NCBI GenBank assembly: GCA_013153755.1
Contig: JAADDU010000097.1
Coordinates: forward strand, 1 to 32,331
Length of the DNA stretch: 32,331 nt
Reading direction: 5' to 3'
Source of the DNA: Campylobacterota bacterium
GTDB lineage: Bacteria; Campylobacterota; Campylobacteria; Campylobacterales; Sulfurimonadaceae
The notes beneath the pieces were generated by a model. The model made no database searches and was not told the origin of the DNA. It saw nothing but the letters and a program-made list of their open reading frames with translations. Shown here one piece after another: positions 23,739 to 31,837 of this stretch (its first letter is position 1; every line of letters starts with the position of its first letter). Both the position numbers and the translations under genes were made by a program.

Positions 23739-24941
23739 ATGAAAAAAATCGTTTTATCTACTCTAACAGCTTTAACACTTAGTACAGTTGCTTTATCTGC
23801 AAGTGATATTCAACTTTATACAGATGCAAATGGTCAAGTATTTACAAAACCTGCAGAGGGTCGTACACTACTTGAAGCTCCTAAACATAAGACTTCTTGG
23901 TTTTCACACGCAGATAAACTAAAGTTTAGTTCACTTGCTTATGCCGGTTATAAATATACAAACTATAAACAAGACAATAAACCTCAAGATTCAAAATTTG
24001 AATTGCGTCGTGCTTATTTTCAAGTAAAAGCATATCTTTTAGATGACCCTAAAAGTTACTATCGTATTACACTAGATGCAACAACACACAATAATGATGA
24101 TGCAGCTTCAGGTAATGAATACCAAGCAGTAATAGTAAAATATGCTTATCTTTACTTAAATAACATCTTACCTAATACTGGTGTTGAGTTAGGTCAAGTA
24201 CACCGTCCATGGATAGACTATGAAGAGCATAACTCATGGTTTCATAGAAGTATTCAAAAAGTATTTGTAGAGGATCATAACTCTGCACACTTAACAAATT
24301 CAGCTGATTTAGGTGTAAACTTTAAAACAAAAACTAAGTACTTTGATAGTGAAATAGGTATCTTTCAAGGTGAAGGTTATCATGATTCACAAGTGAGTAA
24401 TGGTATGAGTCTTGAGTGGAGAGCAACAGCTCATATACTTGGTGTAAATGGCAAAGATAAAGCAACAAGTAAAACTTATTGGGATGTTTCATTTTTTGGT
24501 CAATATAATATGAAACATAAAAAAGAAACTATAGCTGGTCAAACTAAATATAGTGATTTGGTATTTGGTGGTTTACATACTGTTTATAACACCCCATCAT
24601 TTCAAATAGCTGCTCAATATGTTAAATCGCTTGATACAGCAGATAATAGTACTTATATATCAGCACAAGCTGGTTCAGGTTACAATGCCCATGCTATAGG
24701 TCGTTTTGGTTCAGATTATCAGTACAGTGTTATAGCTCGTTATGATACTTGGACAAAAGATAAACTAAACTCTGTTGATGAACTAGACCAATCAACTACA
24801 ACTTTAGGTTTTGCATGGAAGCAAAACAAAAATCTTACATGGTTAGCTAATGTAGAAATTAAAAATAACGAAGAGGCTTTTGGTAGTGTAGATACAGAAG
24901 ATAGTACTTCTGCACTTATCACAGCACAAGTAGAATTTTAA
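23739..24941 (+). CDS. Outer-membrane porin, phosphate-selective porin O/P-like
   Basis: A 400-residue beta-barrel: signal peptide MKKIVLSTLTALTLSTVALSA, alternating amphipathic strands throughout, and a C-terminal Phe (ITAQVEF) as the BAM insertion signal. The block SKFELRRAYFQVKAYLLDD resembles the 'LRRA-F-xG' strand of OprO/OprP-type porins, and GVELGQVHRPWIDYEEH fits the same family. Phosphate as solute is supported by the Pho-box-like repeat upstream rather than by binding residues, so general anion passage is possible. ATG with AAAGGA about 11 nt upstream. It has its own promoter, so it need not be part of the copper receptor unit. Confidence 0.82.
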   Translation: MKKIVLSTLTALTLSTVALSASDIQLYTDANGQVFTKPAEGRTLLEAPKHKTSWFSHADKLKFSSLAYAGYKYTNYKQDNKPQDSKFELRRAYFQVKAYLLDDPKSYYRITLDATTHNNDDAASGNEYQAVIVKYAYLYLNNILPNTGVELGQVHRPWIDYEEHNSWFHRSIQKVFVEDHNSAHLTNSADLGVNFKTKTKYFDSEIGIFQGEGYHDSQVSNGMSLEWRATAHILGVNGKDKATSKTYWDVSFFGQYNMKHKKETIAGQTKYSDLVFGGLHTVYNTPSFQIAAQYVKSLDTADNSTYISAQAGSGYNAHAIGRFGSDYQYSVIARYDTWTKDKLNSVDELDQSTTTLGFAWKQNKNLTWLANVEIKNNEEAFGSVDTEDSTSALITAQVEF

Positions 24942-24966
24942 AAAAGACTTCATTCTCCTTTTTTAA
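24938..24966 (+). terminator. Terminator of the porin gene
   Basis: TTAAAAAAG and CTTTTTTAA form a 9-bp stem with an 11-nt loop straddling the porin stop; the T-run in the second arm supplies the U-tract. A-T rich, hence moderate strength. Confidence 0.55.
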
Positions 24967-24972
24967 TAATCA

Positions 24973-24997
24973 AGGGTGCTTCTTGACAAAGCACCCT
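24973..24997. terminator. GC-rich hairpin between convergent porin and purine permease
   Basis: AGGGTGCTT and AAGCACCCT are exact 9-bp arms around a 7-nt loop, one base from the permease stop. Its place between convergent stops suggests a shared, bidirectional terminator, although neither flank has a long T-run. Confidence 0.65.
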
Positions 24998-24998
24998 G

Positions 24999-26285
24999 TT
25001 AAATAATAAAAAATATAACTACTCCTACAACTGCTAAAATCATCATAGCTGGTGATATATCTTTAATTTTTCCCATAAAAAAGTTTGTCAATACATACAC
25101 TAAAGCACCCAACAATAAGCCATTTGTAATAGAGTAAGACAAAGGCATACCTAATACTATAAAAAATGTAGCATATTTTACAGCTTCATCATCATAATTT
25201 ATATTTTTTAGCTCACTAAACATCATCAAACCTATAACTATAAGTATGGGATAGATAGCATTTGTTGGAATAGACTTAAAAAATGGTAATAAAAATAAAG
25301 GCAAAATAAACAACAAACCAGTTACAACTGCACTAAGACCAGTTCTTCCACCCTCTTCTACCCCAGCAGCACTCTCTATAAAAGATGTTGTACTTGTAAC
25401 TCCTACTAAACCACTAGCAACTGTAGCCATTGCGTCTGCTTCTATAGTTTTTTGAAGTGCTATAGAGTCTTTTTCTTTAAAAAGATTTGCTCTCATACCA
25501 ACACCAGCTAATGTACCTAAAGTATCAAATAAATCAGTTACTAAAAAGATTAAAATAACAGGTAACATAGATAAAGTAAAAGCAGATGCTATATCAAGTT
25601 CAAATGCTATAGGTGCGATAGATGCAGGAAGTGAAAAAAGCTCTTTAGGCATAGGTTCTATACCACTAAACCATGCAAAAATAGTTGTTAAAATGATAGA
25701 GAGCATAAAAGCAGCTTTGAATTTTTTTATACTAAAAAAGATAGCTAAAACTAAACCAAGTAAAGCCAAAAGAACATGAGTATCGTGTAAATCCCCAAGT
25801 TTAACTAAGGTTGCTTGTGAATCTACTATAATTTTTGTTTGTTCTAACCCTATAAAAGCTATAAAAGCCCCTATACCAGCACTAACAGCTCGTTTTATAT
25901 CCAAAGGTATAGTTTCTATAAGCCACCTACGAACAGGTGTAACACTTATAGCTACATATAAAATACCTGAGATAAAAACCACCCCTAAAGCACTCTGCCA
26001 TGGTATTCCCATACCTTTAACCAGACCAAAACTAAAGTAAGCATTTAATCCCATACCAACACTCATAGCAATAGGTGTATTTGAGTAAAGACCATTTAAA
26101 ATAGATGCAAAAATACTCATAAGTATAGTAGCAGTTATAAGTGCATCATAAGGCATACCAGAAGCACTAAGTATGGCAGCATTTACAGGGACTATATATA
26201 ACATAGCCATAAAAGTTGTACTTCCAGCTATGAGTTCTGTTTTGATATTTGTAGAATTCTTTTCAAGTTTAAAAAAATCCATCAT
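24999..26285 (-). CDS. NCS2-family purine permease (AzgA-like)
   Basis: A 428-residue inner-membrane permease with about 12-14 hydrophobic segments, taking up adenine, guanine or hypoxanthine by proton symport. Family landmarks: LEKNSTNIKTELIAGSTTFM at the start, MSVGMGLNAYFSFGLV for transmembrane 3, AVSAGIGAFIAFIGL, VTDLFDTLGTLAGVG and SFIESAAGVEEGGRTGLSAV. These are the AzgA/PbuG group rather than the uracil group. Length is normal. The start is an ATG pair with AAAGGA upstream; the second ATG has better spacing. It lies 32 bp after the DUF1501 gene and may be its read-through partner or independent. Confidence 0.9.
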   Translation of the reverse strand: MMDFFKLEKNSTNIKTELIAGSTTFMAMLYIVPVNAAILSASGMPYDALITATILMSIFASILNGLYSNTPIAMSVGMGLNAYFSFGLVKGMGIPWQSALGVVFISGILYVAISVTPVRRWLIETIPLDIKRAVSAGIGAFIAFIGLEQTKIIVDSQATLVKLGDLHDTHVLLALLGLVLAIFFSIKKFKAAFMLSIILTTIFAWFSGIEPMPKELFSLPASIAPIAFELDIASAFTLSMLPVILIFLVTDLFDTLGTLAGVGMRANLFKEKDSIALQKTIEADAMATVASGLVGVTSTTSFIESAAGVEEGGRTGLSAVVTGLLFILPLFLLPFFKSIPTNAIYPILIVIGLMMFSELKNINYDDEAVKYATFFIVLGMPLSYSITNGLLLGALVYVLTNFFMGKIKDISPAMMILAVVGVVIFFII

Positions 26286-26317
26286 AAATCCTTTATATCA
26301 TAGCACTAACTAGTTAT

Positions 26318-27664
26318 TTATATATCTACAGCTTCATATCCACCAGTTAGAACTTCTGGGTTTTGTACACCATAAATTTTATACAACATAGATGCAATAC
26401 TTATAGGTTCAAATTCATATGTTCCTGATTTTGGTTTTAGATAGAGTCTATTTATAGCACCTACATCATCTAAAACAGTTTCCCCAACTACACCTTTGTG
26501 AGTAAAATAATCTTTCCCACCTAAGACATAAAGGTTTTGTAAATTTCCATGATCCCAACCAAAAGCAGAATTAAGATTTACATTTCTTCCAAAATCACTA
26601 AATACGACAATATTAATTTTATTGTCTTTGTTTAAAGCTTTTAGGTGTGCCATAGCTGATTTTAATGTTGCAAAAAGTTCATCCATCCTCGTTACATAGT
26701 TTCTTGCATCATCATGGTCATCCCAACCACCCATACCACTAGTACTTAAAGTGACTATTTTTGTATCTTTGTTACCATCTAAAATCTTAATAGCACCTTC
26801 TACTCTCTTTGCAAAATCACTAGTTGAGGGATAAGCATCTTCACCTAAATCTGGAGTAGTCGCACTAGATAATGTATCTACAAAATCACTAAGAGCAGAT
26901 CTTTTATCAAAAGCACTCTTGATTTTTTGATTTGTATTATAACCCTGAGCTAAATTAGTCATAGTTGCATCCACCTTTGGGATATAATTATGGTAAGTGT
27001 CAGGATTTTCTTCTCTTTCTTCTCTCGAATAATCTGCCCAATTAAACCATCTTCTTTCATATGGATTATTAAAACTAGCATCAAAACCAACAGGTTTCAA
27101 ATAAGCATCCAATGGTTTATCACCCTGTGCATAAAATTCACTATCTCCATCTAAAGTAACAAAAGGCATCATAGTATTTTCATCTATAACACCATTATAA
27201 GATAAAATCTTAGCTATATTTGTAATCATTCCTGCAGTATTATCATTAAAACTACCCTTTTGATTTTGTGATATACAAATACCATGTGCTTTATTGTTCG
27301 TTTCTTCTCTTATTTTTGAATAGCAACATCTAAAAAGTGTCAAATCACTACTAGAAATCATGCTCTCCATATATGCTCCACCAGCTTCTTGCCAACAACC
27401 ATTTGTAGTTTTTGTCAAACCTCTAAAATAATTATAATCACTTTGTGAAACAGCATTTATATCTTCTAAATTTGTTAGATTTCCACCAAGTTGACTAGCT
27501 CCACCATATAAAAAAACAATCACAGTTTGTGCTTGATTAGTTTCATATATATCTTTTGAAAAATTTACTTTACTCATATCTATATCAGATGCGCTAGAAT
27601 TACTTTCAAAAAGTAAACAAAAACTTGCTACAGCTGATAATTTTATAAAACCTCTTCTTTTCAT
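26318..27664 (-). CDS. DUF1501 protein with Tat-type leader
   Basis: A 448-residue exported protein. The N-terminus MKRRGFIKLSAVASF is a twin-arginine leader of the RRxFIK type. The body is the DUF1501 family, an alkaline-phosphatase/sulfatase-like fold: QTVIVFLYGGASQLGGN near the start, SGMGGWDDHDDARNY and VVFSDFGRNVNLNSAFGWDHG near the end, where Asp and His residues could bind metal. No catalytic function is established for the family. It starts one base after the stop of the DUF1800 lipoprotein gene, the usual DUF1800–DUF1501 pairing, so the two proteins very likely act together in the periplasm. Folded export via Tat suggests cofactor insertion in the cytosol (inference). Confidence 0.85.
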   Translation of the reverse strand: MKRRGFIKLSAVASFCLLFESNSSASDIDMSKVNFSKDIYETNQAQTVIVFLYGGASQLGGNLTNLEDINAVSQSDYNYFRGLTKTTNGCWQEAGGAYMESMISSSDLTLFRCCYSKIREETNNKAHGICISQNQKGSFNDNTAGMITNIAKILSYNGVIDENTMMPFVTLDGDSEFYAQGDKPLDAYLKPVGFDASFNNPYERRWFNWADYSREEREENPDTYHNYIPKVDATMTNLAQGYNTNQKIKSAFDKRSALSDFVDTLSSATTPDLGEDAYPSTSDFAKRVEGAIKILDGNKDTKIVTLSTSGMGGWDDHDDARNYVTRMDELFATLKSAMAHLKALNKDNKINIVVFSDFGRNVNLNSAFGWDHGNLQNLYVLGGKDYFTHKGVVGETVLDDVGAINRLYLKPKSGTYEFEPISIASMLYKIYGVQNPEVLTGGYEAVDI

Positions 27665-27665
27665 A

Positions 27666-29297
27666 CTATTTTACCTTTTGTTGCAAATATAATGTATCTA
27701 ATCTTGTTATATAATCAAGAACTAAATAAGTAACATTTCTCTTAGAAGAATCTTTATACTTATCGTCCCTTACTAAGTTGAATTCTCCAAGAAGTTCTTC
27801 ATTTCCATCATCATTTATTTTTACCATGTGTGCTTTAAACATATCAAGTTCAGCTTTTTTCACATCTCTTGCAATTGTTGAATTAAACAAATACTTAATC
27901 ATAGATTCTAAACTTTTTATAGGTTCTGAAGCATCACTAAGAAAATTTGTATCATCTATATATATATCACTCCAACCTTGTCTATCCCATCTTTCATATT
28001 TGTTTACACTACTACTATTTGAATGCCTTATCATCATCTCTTCTCTGATTGTTTTATGATAAACAGCAAACGATAATGTATCTAATGGTACTCTTGTTAA
28101 TTTACCAAGTTTATACTTCATAGATGCTTGATGCATATCATCAAGAGCTCTTTTAAAGTTATAGATTGTCCTTGTGTTATGTAAAAAGTGTACTTTTTTA
28201 GCCAAAGAAAAGTAAGTTTCCTCTGCACTTTTTGGTCTCGTAGTATAAAGAAGATACTCTTTTGAAAAAACGATTTGAAGAAGTACATCTTGCCATGTTT
28301 CTGGTTTACTTGATACTATAGAATTTTTTATTTGTATGATTTTATCTTCTGTAGAATCTTCAAAGAAAAAACGCACCAACCTCTCAACTGAGCCATTTAT
28401 AAAACTATCTGATTTTACAAGTTCTCTATAAAAATCATCCCCATTATATATAGTAGTTCCAAAAAGCTTTAACGGCTCAGTATTTTCATTTAAACCTATA
28501 ATTAATGTATCATTATCTCTATCTAATTTCCAGTTTTGCAAAGCTTTACCAGCTATAGGAACATGAGTGTCATCTGTATCGAGTGTATATATCTCAAGCA
28601 TCTCACGCCCATTATCTTCAGGACTTCTAAAGCGTCTCCAATTATCTTCACTCATCATATGAAGGTATGTTATATAACGCATCCCACCCTCATCTTCTAA
28701 AAGATTTACAAGTCTGTTATATACTCTAGCTATATTTGGATTGTGAGAAGAGTCAAGTTCATAAGCTGGTGAAAACATTATAGTTTGGGTTAGTATATAT
28801 GCTATCCAATTATTTAGATAGTAGTTATCTAACTCTTTAAAAGCGTAAAATCTTGCTAAAATATCTGTAGCTTCTTGTTGAGTAGTTACATATCTTATAA
28901 ATTTATTTTCATCTGTTATGTAGTTTTCTATCCATTCTCTTTGTTTACTTTTTTGATATAAAGATTTAAAAGTATCACTGATGAAACGACCCGTACTTAT
29001 CTTTTGTTTTAGAGTTTTGAAATCATAAGCAAAAAAGAGTGTACTTAAAAGTTTATCTGCAACTAAAAGTTTTTGTGAATCTTTTAAAGCATTAAAATCA
29101 CTGTCGTCCAAGGCATCTAGTTTATAACTAGTTGATGGCATATCTTTTACAAAAAAACTAAGCCCCTTGTAATCTAAAGTATATTTTGAATCTTCTACAA
29201 CAGAGGTTGGAGCAACAGAATCACCACCACCTCCACATCCACCAAAAAAAACTACAACTAAAATGAGTAATGATAATAACTTTTTCATAATAATCAC
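27666..29297 (-). CDS. DUF1800-family lipoprotein
   Basis: A 543-residue predicted lipoprotein: leader MKKLLSLLILVVVFFGGC with a GGC lipobox and a Gly run after it. The middle shows diverged DUF1800 hallmarks: NGREMLEIYTL (family form N-ARE-ELFTL), KALQNWKLD, TTIYNGDDFYRELV and SVERLVRFFF followed by LLQIVFSKEYLLY. The N-terminal third is all-helical. I keep the GTG at 29297 because it overlaps the hom stop as GTGA with AGGG just upstream; the ATG at 29288 is the alternative and gives the same signal peptide. It is coupled to hom at one end and DUF1501 at the other. Function is unknown. The family call rests on short motifs. Confidence 0.75.
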   Translation of the reverse strand: MIIMKKLLSLLILVVVFFGGCGGGGDSVAPTSVVEDSKYTLDYKGLSFFVKDMPSTSYKLDALDDSDFNALKDSQKLLVADKLLSTLFFAYDFKTLKQKISTGRFISDTFKSLYQKSKQREWIENYITDENKFIRYVTTQQEATDILARFYAFKELDNYYLNNWIAYILTQTIMFSPAYELDSSHNPNIARVYNRLVNLLEDEGGMRYITYLHMMSEDNWRRFRSPEDNGREMLEIYTLDTDDTHVPIAGKALQNWKLDRDNDTLIIGLNENTEPLKLFGTTIYNGDDFYRELVKSDSFINGSVERLVRFFFEDSTEDKIIQIKNSIVSSKPETWQDVLLQIVFSKEYLLYTTRPKSAEETYFSLAKKVHFLHNTRTIYNFKRALDDMHQASMKYKLGKLTRVPLDTLSFAVYHKTIREEMMIRHSNSSSVNKYERWDRQGWSDIYIDDTNFLSDASEPIKSLESMIKYLFNSTIARDVKKAELDMFKAHMVKINDDGNEELLGEFNLVRDDKYKDSSKRNVTYLVLDYITRLDTLYLQQKVK

Positions 29298-30553
29298 ACT
29301 ACCCTAATCATAACAGGCTTAGAATTTACAAACTCTAGCTCTTCTATCTCAGACATCATGTTTTGTATATCTTTTTCAAGTGCTATATGTGTAGATATAA
29401 GAAGATTTGCTGATGTTTCAGATGATGGTCTTTGAAGCATAGTTTCTACTGATATATTATTTTTTTCAAAGATTTTAGTAACACGAGCCAAAACTCCTGC
29501 TCTATCAGATACATTTATACGAAGATAATATTTTGAGTTTATATCTTGTGTTGGTTTTAGTGTGAGTTTACCCTCCATCGCTCTATCAAATCCCAGCATT
29601 GGAGTTGACTTACCACTTCTTGCTATATCTATGATATTTGCAACAACAGCAGATGCAGTTGCATCTCCACCAGCACCAGCACCATAGTAAAGAGTCTCCC
29701 CAACTTTATCGCCAACAACACTGATGCCGTTCATAACACCATCTATCTTAGCTATCATCTCATCTTTTGATATTAAACAAGCATGAACTCTAAGCTCAAC
29801 CTCATTTCCATCTTTTTTAGCGATTCCTAAAAGTTTTATGGCATATCCAAACTCTTTAGCAAATGCTATATCTTCTTGAGTAACATTCTCTATGCCCTCT
29901 ATGAGGATATCTTCAGGTTTTGCATCTATCCCATAAGCGATAGAAGCTAGTATAAGAAGTTTATGTGCTGCATCATACCCACCAACATCAAAAGATGGAT
30001 CAGCTTCTGCATAACCCAAATCTTGAGCTTCTTTTAGTATAGTATCATAAGCAACACCCTCATCACTCATTTTTGTCATCATATAGTTACAAGTACCATT
30101 CATAATCCCAACTATAGATTCTATATGATTTGCACTAAGACCATCACGAAGAGCATTGATGATAGGAATCCCACCAGCTACACTTGCCTCATACTCAAAA
30201 GCTATATCTTTTGCCATATCTTGAAGTTCATAACGATGGTATGCAAGAAGTGCTTTGTTTGCAGTTACAACTGCTTTACCTGAGCTTAGTGCTTTTTTTA
30301 CAACTTCAAAAGCCTCATCAACTCCACCCATAAGTTCTACAACTATATCTATCTCATCATCATTTAGTACATCATCTACATTATCTGTTATGATGATGTC
30401 CAAACCTCTATCTTTTGCAAGGTTTTTAACAACTCCACTCTTTACAACTATCTCACGACCTGCTCTTGCACTTATCACATCTGCATTATCTTTAAGTATC
30501 TGAGCTACACTTGTTCCAACAGTTCCAACACCTATGATTCCAATTTTTAACAT
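29294..30553 (-). CDS. hom: Homoserine dehydrogenase
   Basis: NAD(P)H-dependent reduction of aspartate semialdehyde to homoserine, the branch to threonine and methionine. The 419 residues have the Rossmann loop GIIGVGTVGTSVA at the start, VVELMGGVDEAFEVVKKAL, VVTANKALLAYH, the catalytic region EYEASVAGGIPIINALRDGL, and YAEADPSFDVGGYDAAHKL. A C-terminal ACT domain (from about 347, YYLRINVSDRAGVLARVTKI) indicates allosteric control, usually by threonine. The gene begins one base into the stop of the aminotransferase (TAATG overlap) and ends in a 4-bp GTGA overlap with the DUF1800 lipoprotein, so all are probably one transcript. Confidence 0.97.
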   Translation of the reverse strand: MLKIGIIGVGTVGTSVAQILKDNADVISARAGREIVVKSGVVKNLAKDRGLDIIITDNVDDVLNDDEIDIVVELMGGVDEAFEVVKKALSSGKAVVTANKALLAYHRYELQDMAKDIAFEYEASVAGGIPIINALRDGLSANHIESIVGIMNGTCNYMMTKMSDEGVAYDTILKEAQDLGYAEADPSFDVGGYDAAHKLLILASIAYGIDAKPEDILIEGIENVTQEDIAFAKEFGYAIKLLGIAKKDGNEVELRVHACLISKDEMIAKIDGVMNGISVVGDKVGETLYYGAGAGGDATASAVVANIIDIARSGKSTPMLGFDRAMEGKLTLKPTQDINSKYYLRINVSDRAGVLARVTKIFEKNNISVETMLQRPSSETSANLLISTHIALEKDIQNMMSEIEELEFVNSKPVMIRVV

Positions 30554-31776
30554 TATTTTACTTCCTCATCTCTAAACTGCTTTAAGAACTCTTTTATGTT
30601 TCTTGCAGCTTGACGGATACGATTGTCATTTTCTATGAGTGCTATACGAACATAATTCTCCCCATAAGCACCAAAACCTATCCCCGGAGCTACTGCTACA
30701 CCAGCTTCAGTTAAAAGTCTTTTTGAAAACTCTAAACTACCTAAGTGTTGAGCTTCTTTTGGTATCTCTGCCCATACAAACATACTTGCTTGATTTTTTC
30801 TTATATGCCACCCTGCTCTATCAAACGCTTCTATTAAGATACCTTGACGATGGTCATACTTAGCTGTTATATCTCTAACACATTGTTGATCACCATTTAG
30901 TGCTACTGTTGCAGCAACCTGAATAGGTGTGAACATCCCATAATCAAGCCACGATTTTATCTTTTGCAAAGCACCTATGAGTTTTTTGTTTCCAACAAAA
31001 AAGCCAACTCTCCAACCTGCCATATTGTAACTTTTTGAGAGAGTAAAAGACTCAACTGCTACATCTTTAGCACCATCAACACTCATGATAGAAGGGGTTA
31101 CATAACCATCAAAAGTTATATCTCCATAAGCTATGTCACTTATGATATAAAATCTTTTCTCTTTTGCCATAGCAACAAGACGAATATAAAAATCTTGTGT
31201 TACTGTCGCTGTTGTTGGGTTGTGAGGGAAATTAACCAAAACATATTTTGGTTTAGGAGAACTCTCTTTAAAAACTCTCTGTAAGTCTTCAAAAAATTTA
31301 TCTTCATTTACTTTATAATCTTCATCAAACTCTATACCAAATTTTACAACATTACCACCAGCAAGTATAAAAGAAAATTCGTGAATAGGGTAAGTTGGGT
31401 CTGGAACAACTGCAACATCCCCAGGGTTTGTGATAGCATAAGTGAGGTGTGCATATCCCTCTTTACTCCCCATAGTAGCCACACACTCTGTCATTGGGTC
31501 TAAATCACAATCATATCTGCGTTTATACCAATCAGATATAGCCATAAGGAGTTTTGGGATACCTTTAGATACAGAATATCCATGAGTTTTTGTTTTATTG
31601 GCTGATTCTACTAGTTTTGCACGGATATGTTCTGGAGTATCCCCATCAGGGTTACCCATAGAAAAATCTATAACATCAGCTCCAGCTCTACGCTGTGCCA
31701 TTTTTAGCTCATTTACCTCAGCAAAAACATACTTAGGTAATCTCTCAACTCTATTAAATTTAAACTCATCAAACAT
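30553..31776 (-). CDS. Class I/II aminotransferase (AlaC / LL-diaminopimelate-aminotransferase-like)
   Basis: A 407-residue PLP enzyme of fold type I. Seen: SMGNPDGDTPEHI near the start, PDPTYPIHEFSF, VLVNFPHNPTTATV, DIAYGDITFDG, the PLP lysine in SFTLSKSYNMAGWRVGFF, and EIPKEAQHLGSLEFSKRLL with the final VRIALIENDNRIRQAARNI. Campylobacterota homologues next to hom are commonly annotated as aspartate, alanine (AlaC) or LL-DAP aminotransferase; sequence alone does not choose. Context with hom favours amino-acid synthesis from aspartate. ATG with AGGAT about 6-8 nt upstream; the -10 probably lies in the AT-rich 61-bp gap before the next gene. Confidence 0.9.
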   Translation of the reverse strand: MFDEFKFNRVERLPKYVFAEVNELKMAQRRAGADVIDFSMGNPDGDTPEHIRAKLVESANKTKTHGYSVSKGIPKLLMAISDWYKRRYDCDLDPMTECVATMGSKEGYAHLTYAITNPGDVAVVPDPTYPIHEFSFILAGGNVVKFGIEFDEDYKVNEDKFFEDLQRVFKESSPKPKYVLVNFPHNPTTATVTQDFYIRLVAMAKEKRFYIISDIAYGDITFDGYVTPSIMSVDGAKDVAVESFTLSKSYNMAGWRVGFFVGNKKLIGALQKIKSWLDYGMFTPIQVAATVALNGDQQCVRDITAKYDHRQGILIEAFDRAGWHIRKNQASMFVWAEIPKEAQHLGSLEFSKRLLTEAGVAVAPGIGFGAYGENYVRIALIENDNRIRQAARNIKEFLKQFRDEEVK

Positions 31777-31837
31777 TTTAATATCCTATAAAATAATTGA
31801 TGTTATTTTAGCGAAAAATGTTTAGGATAAGATAATA

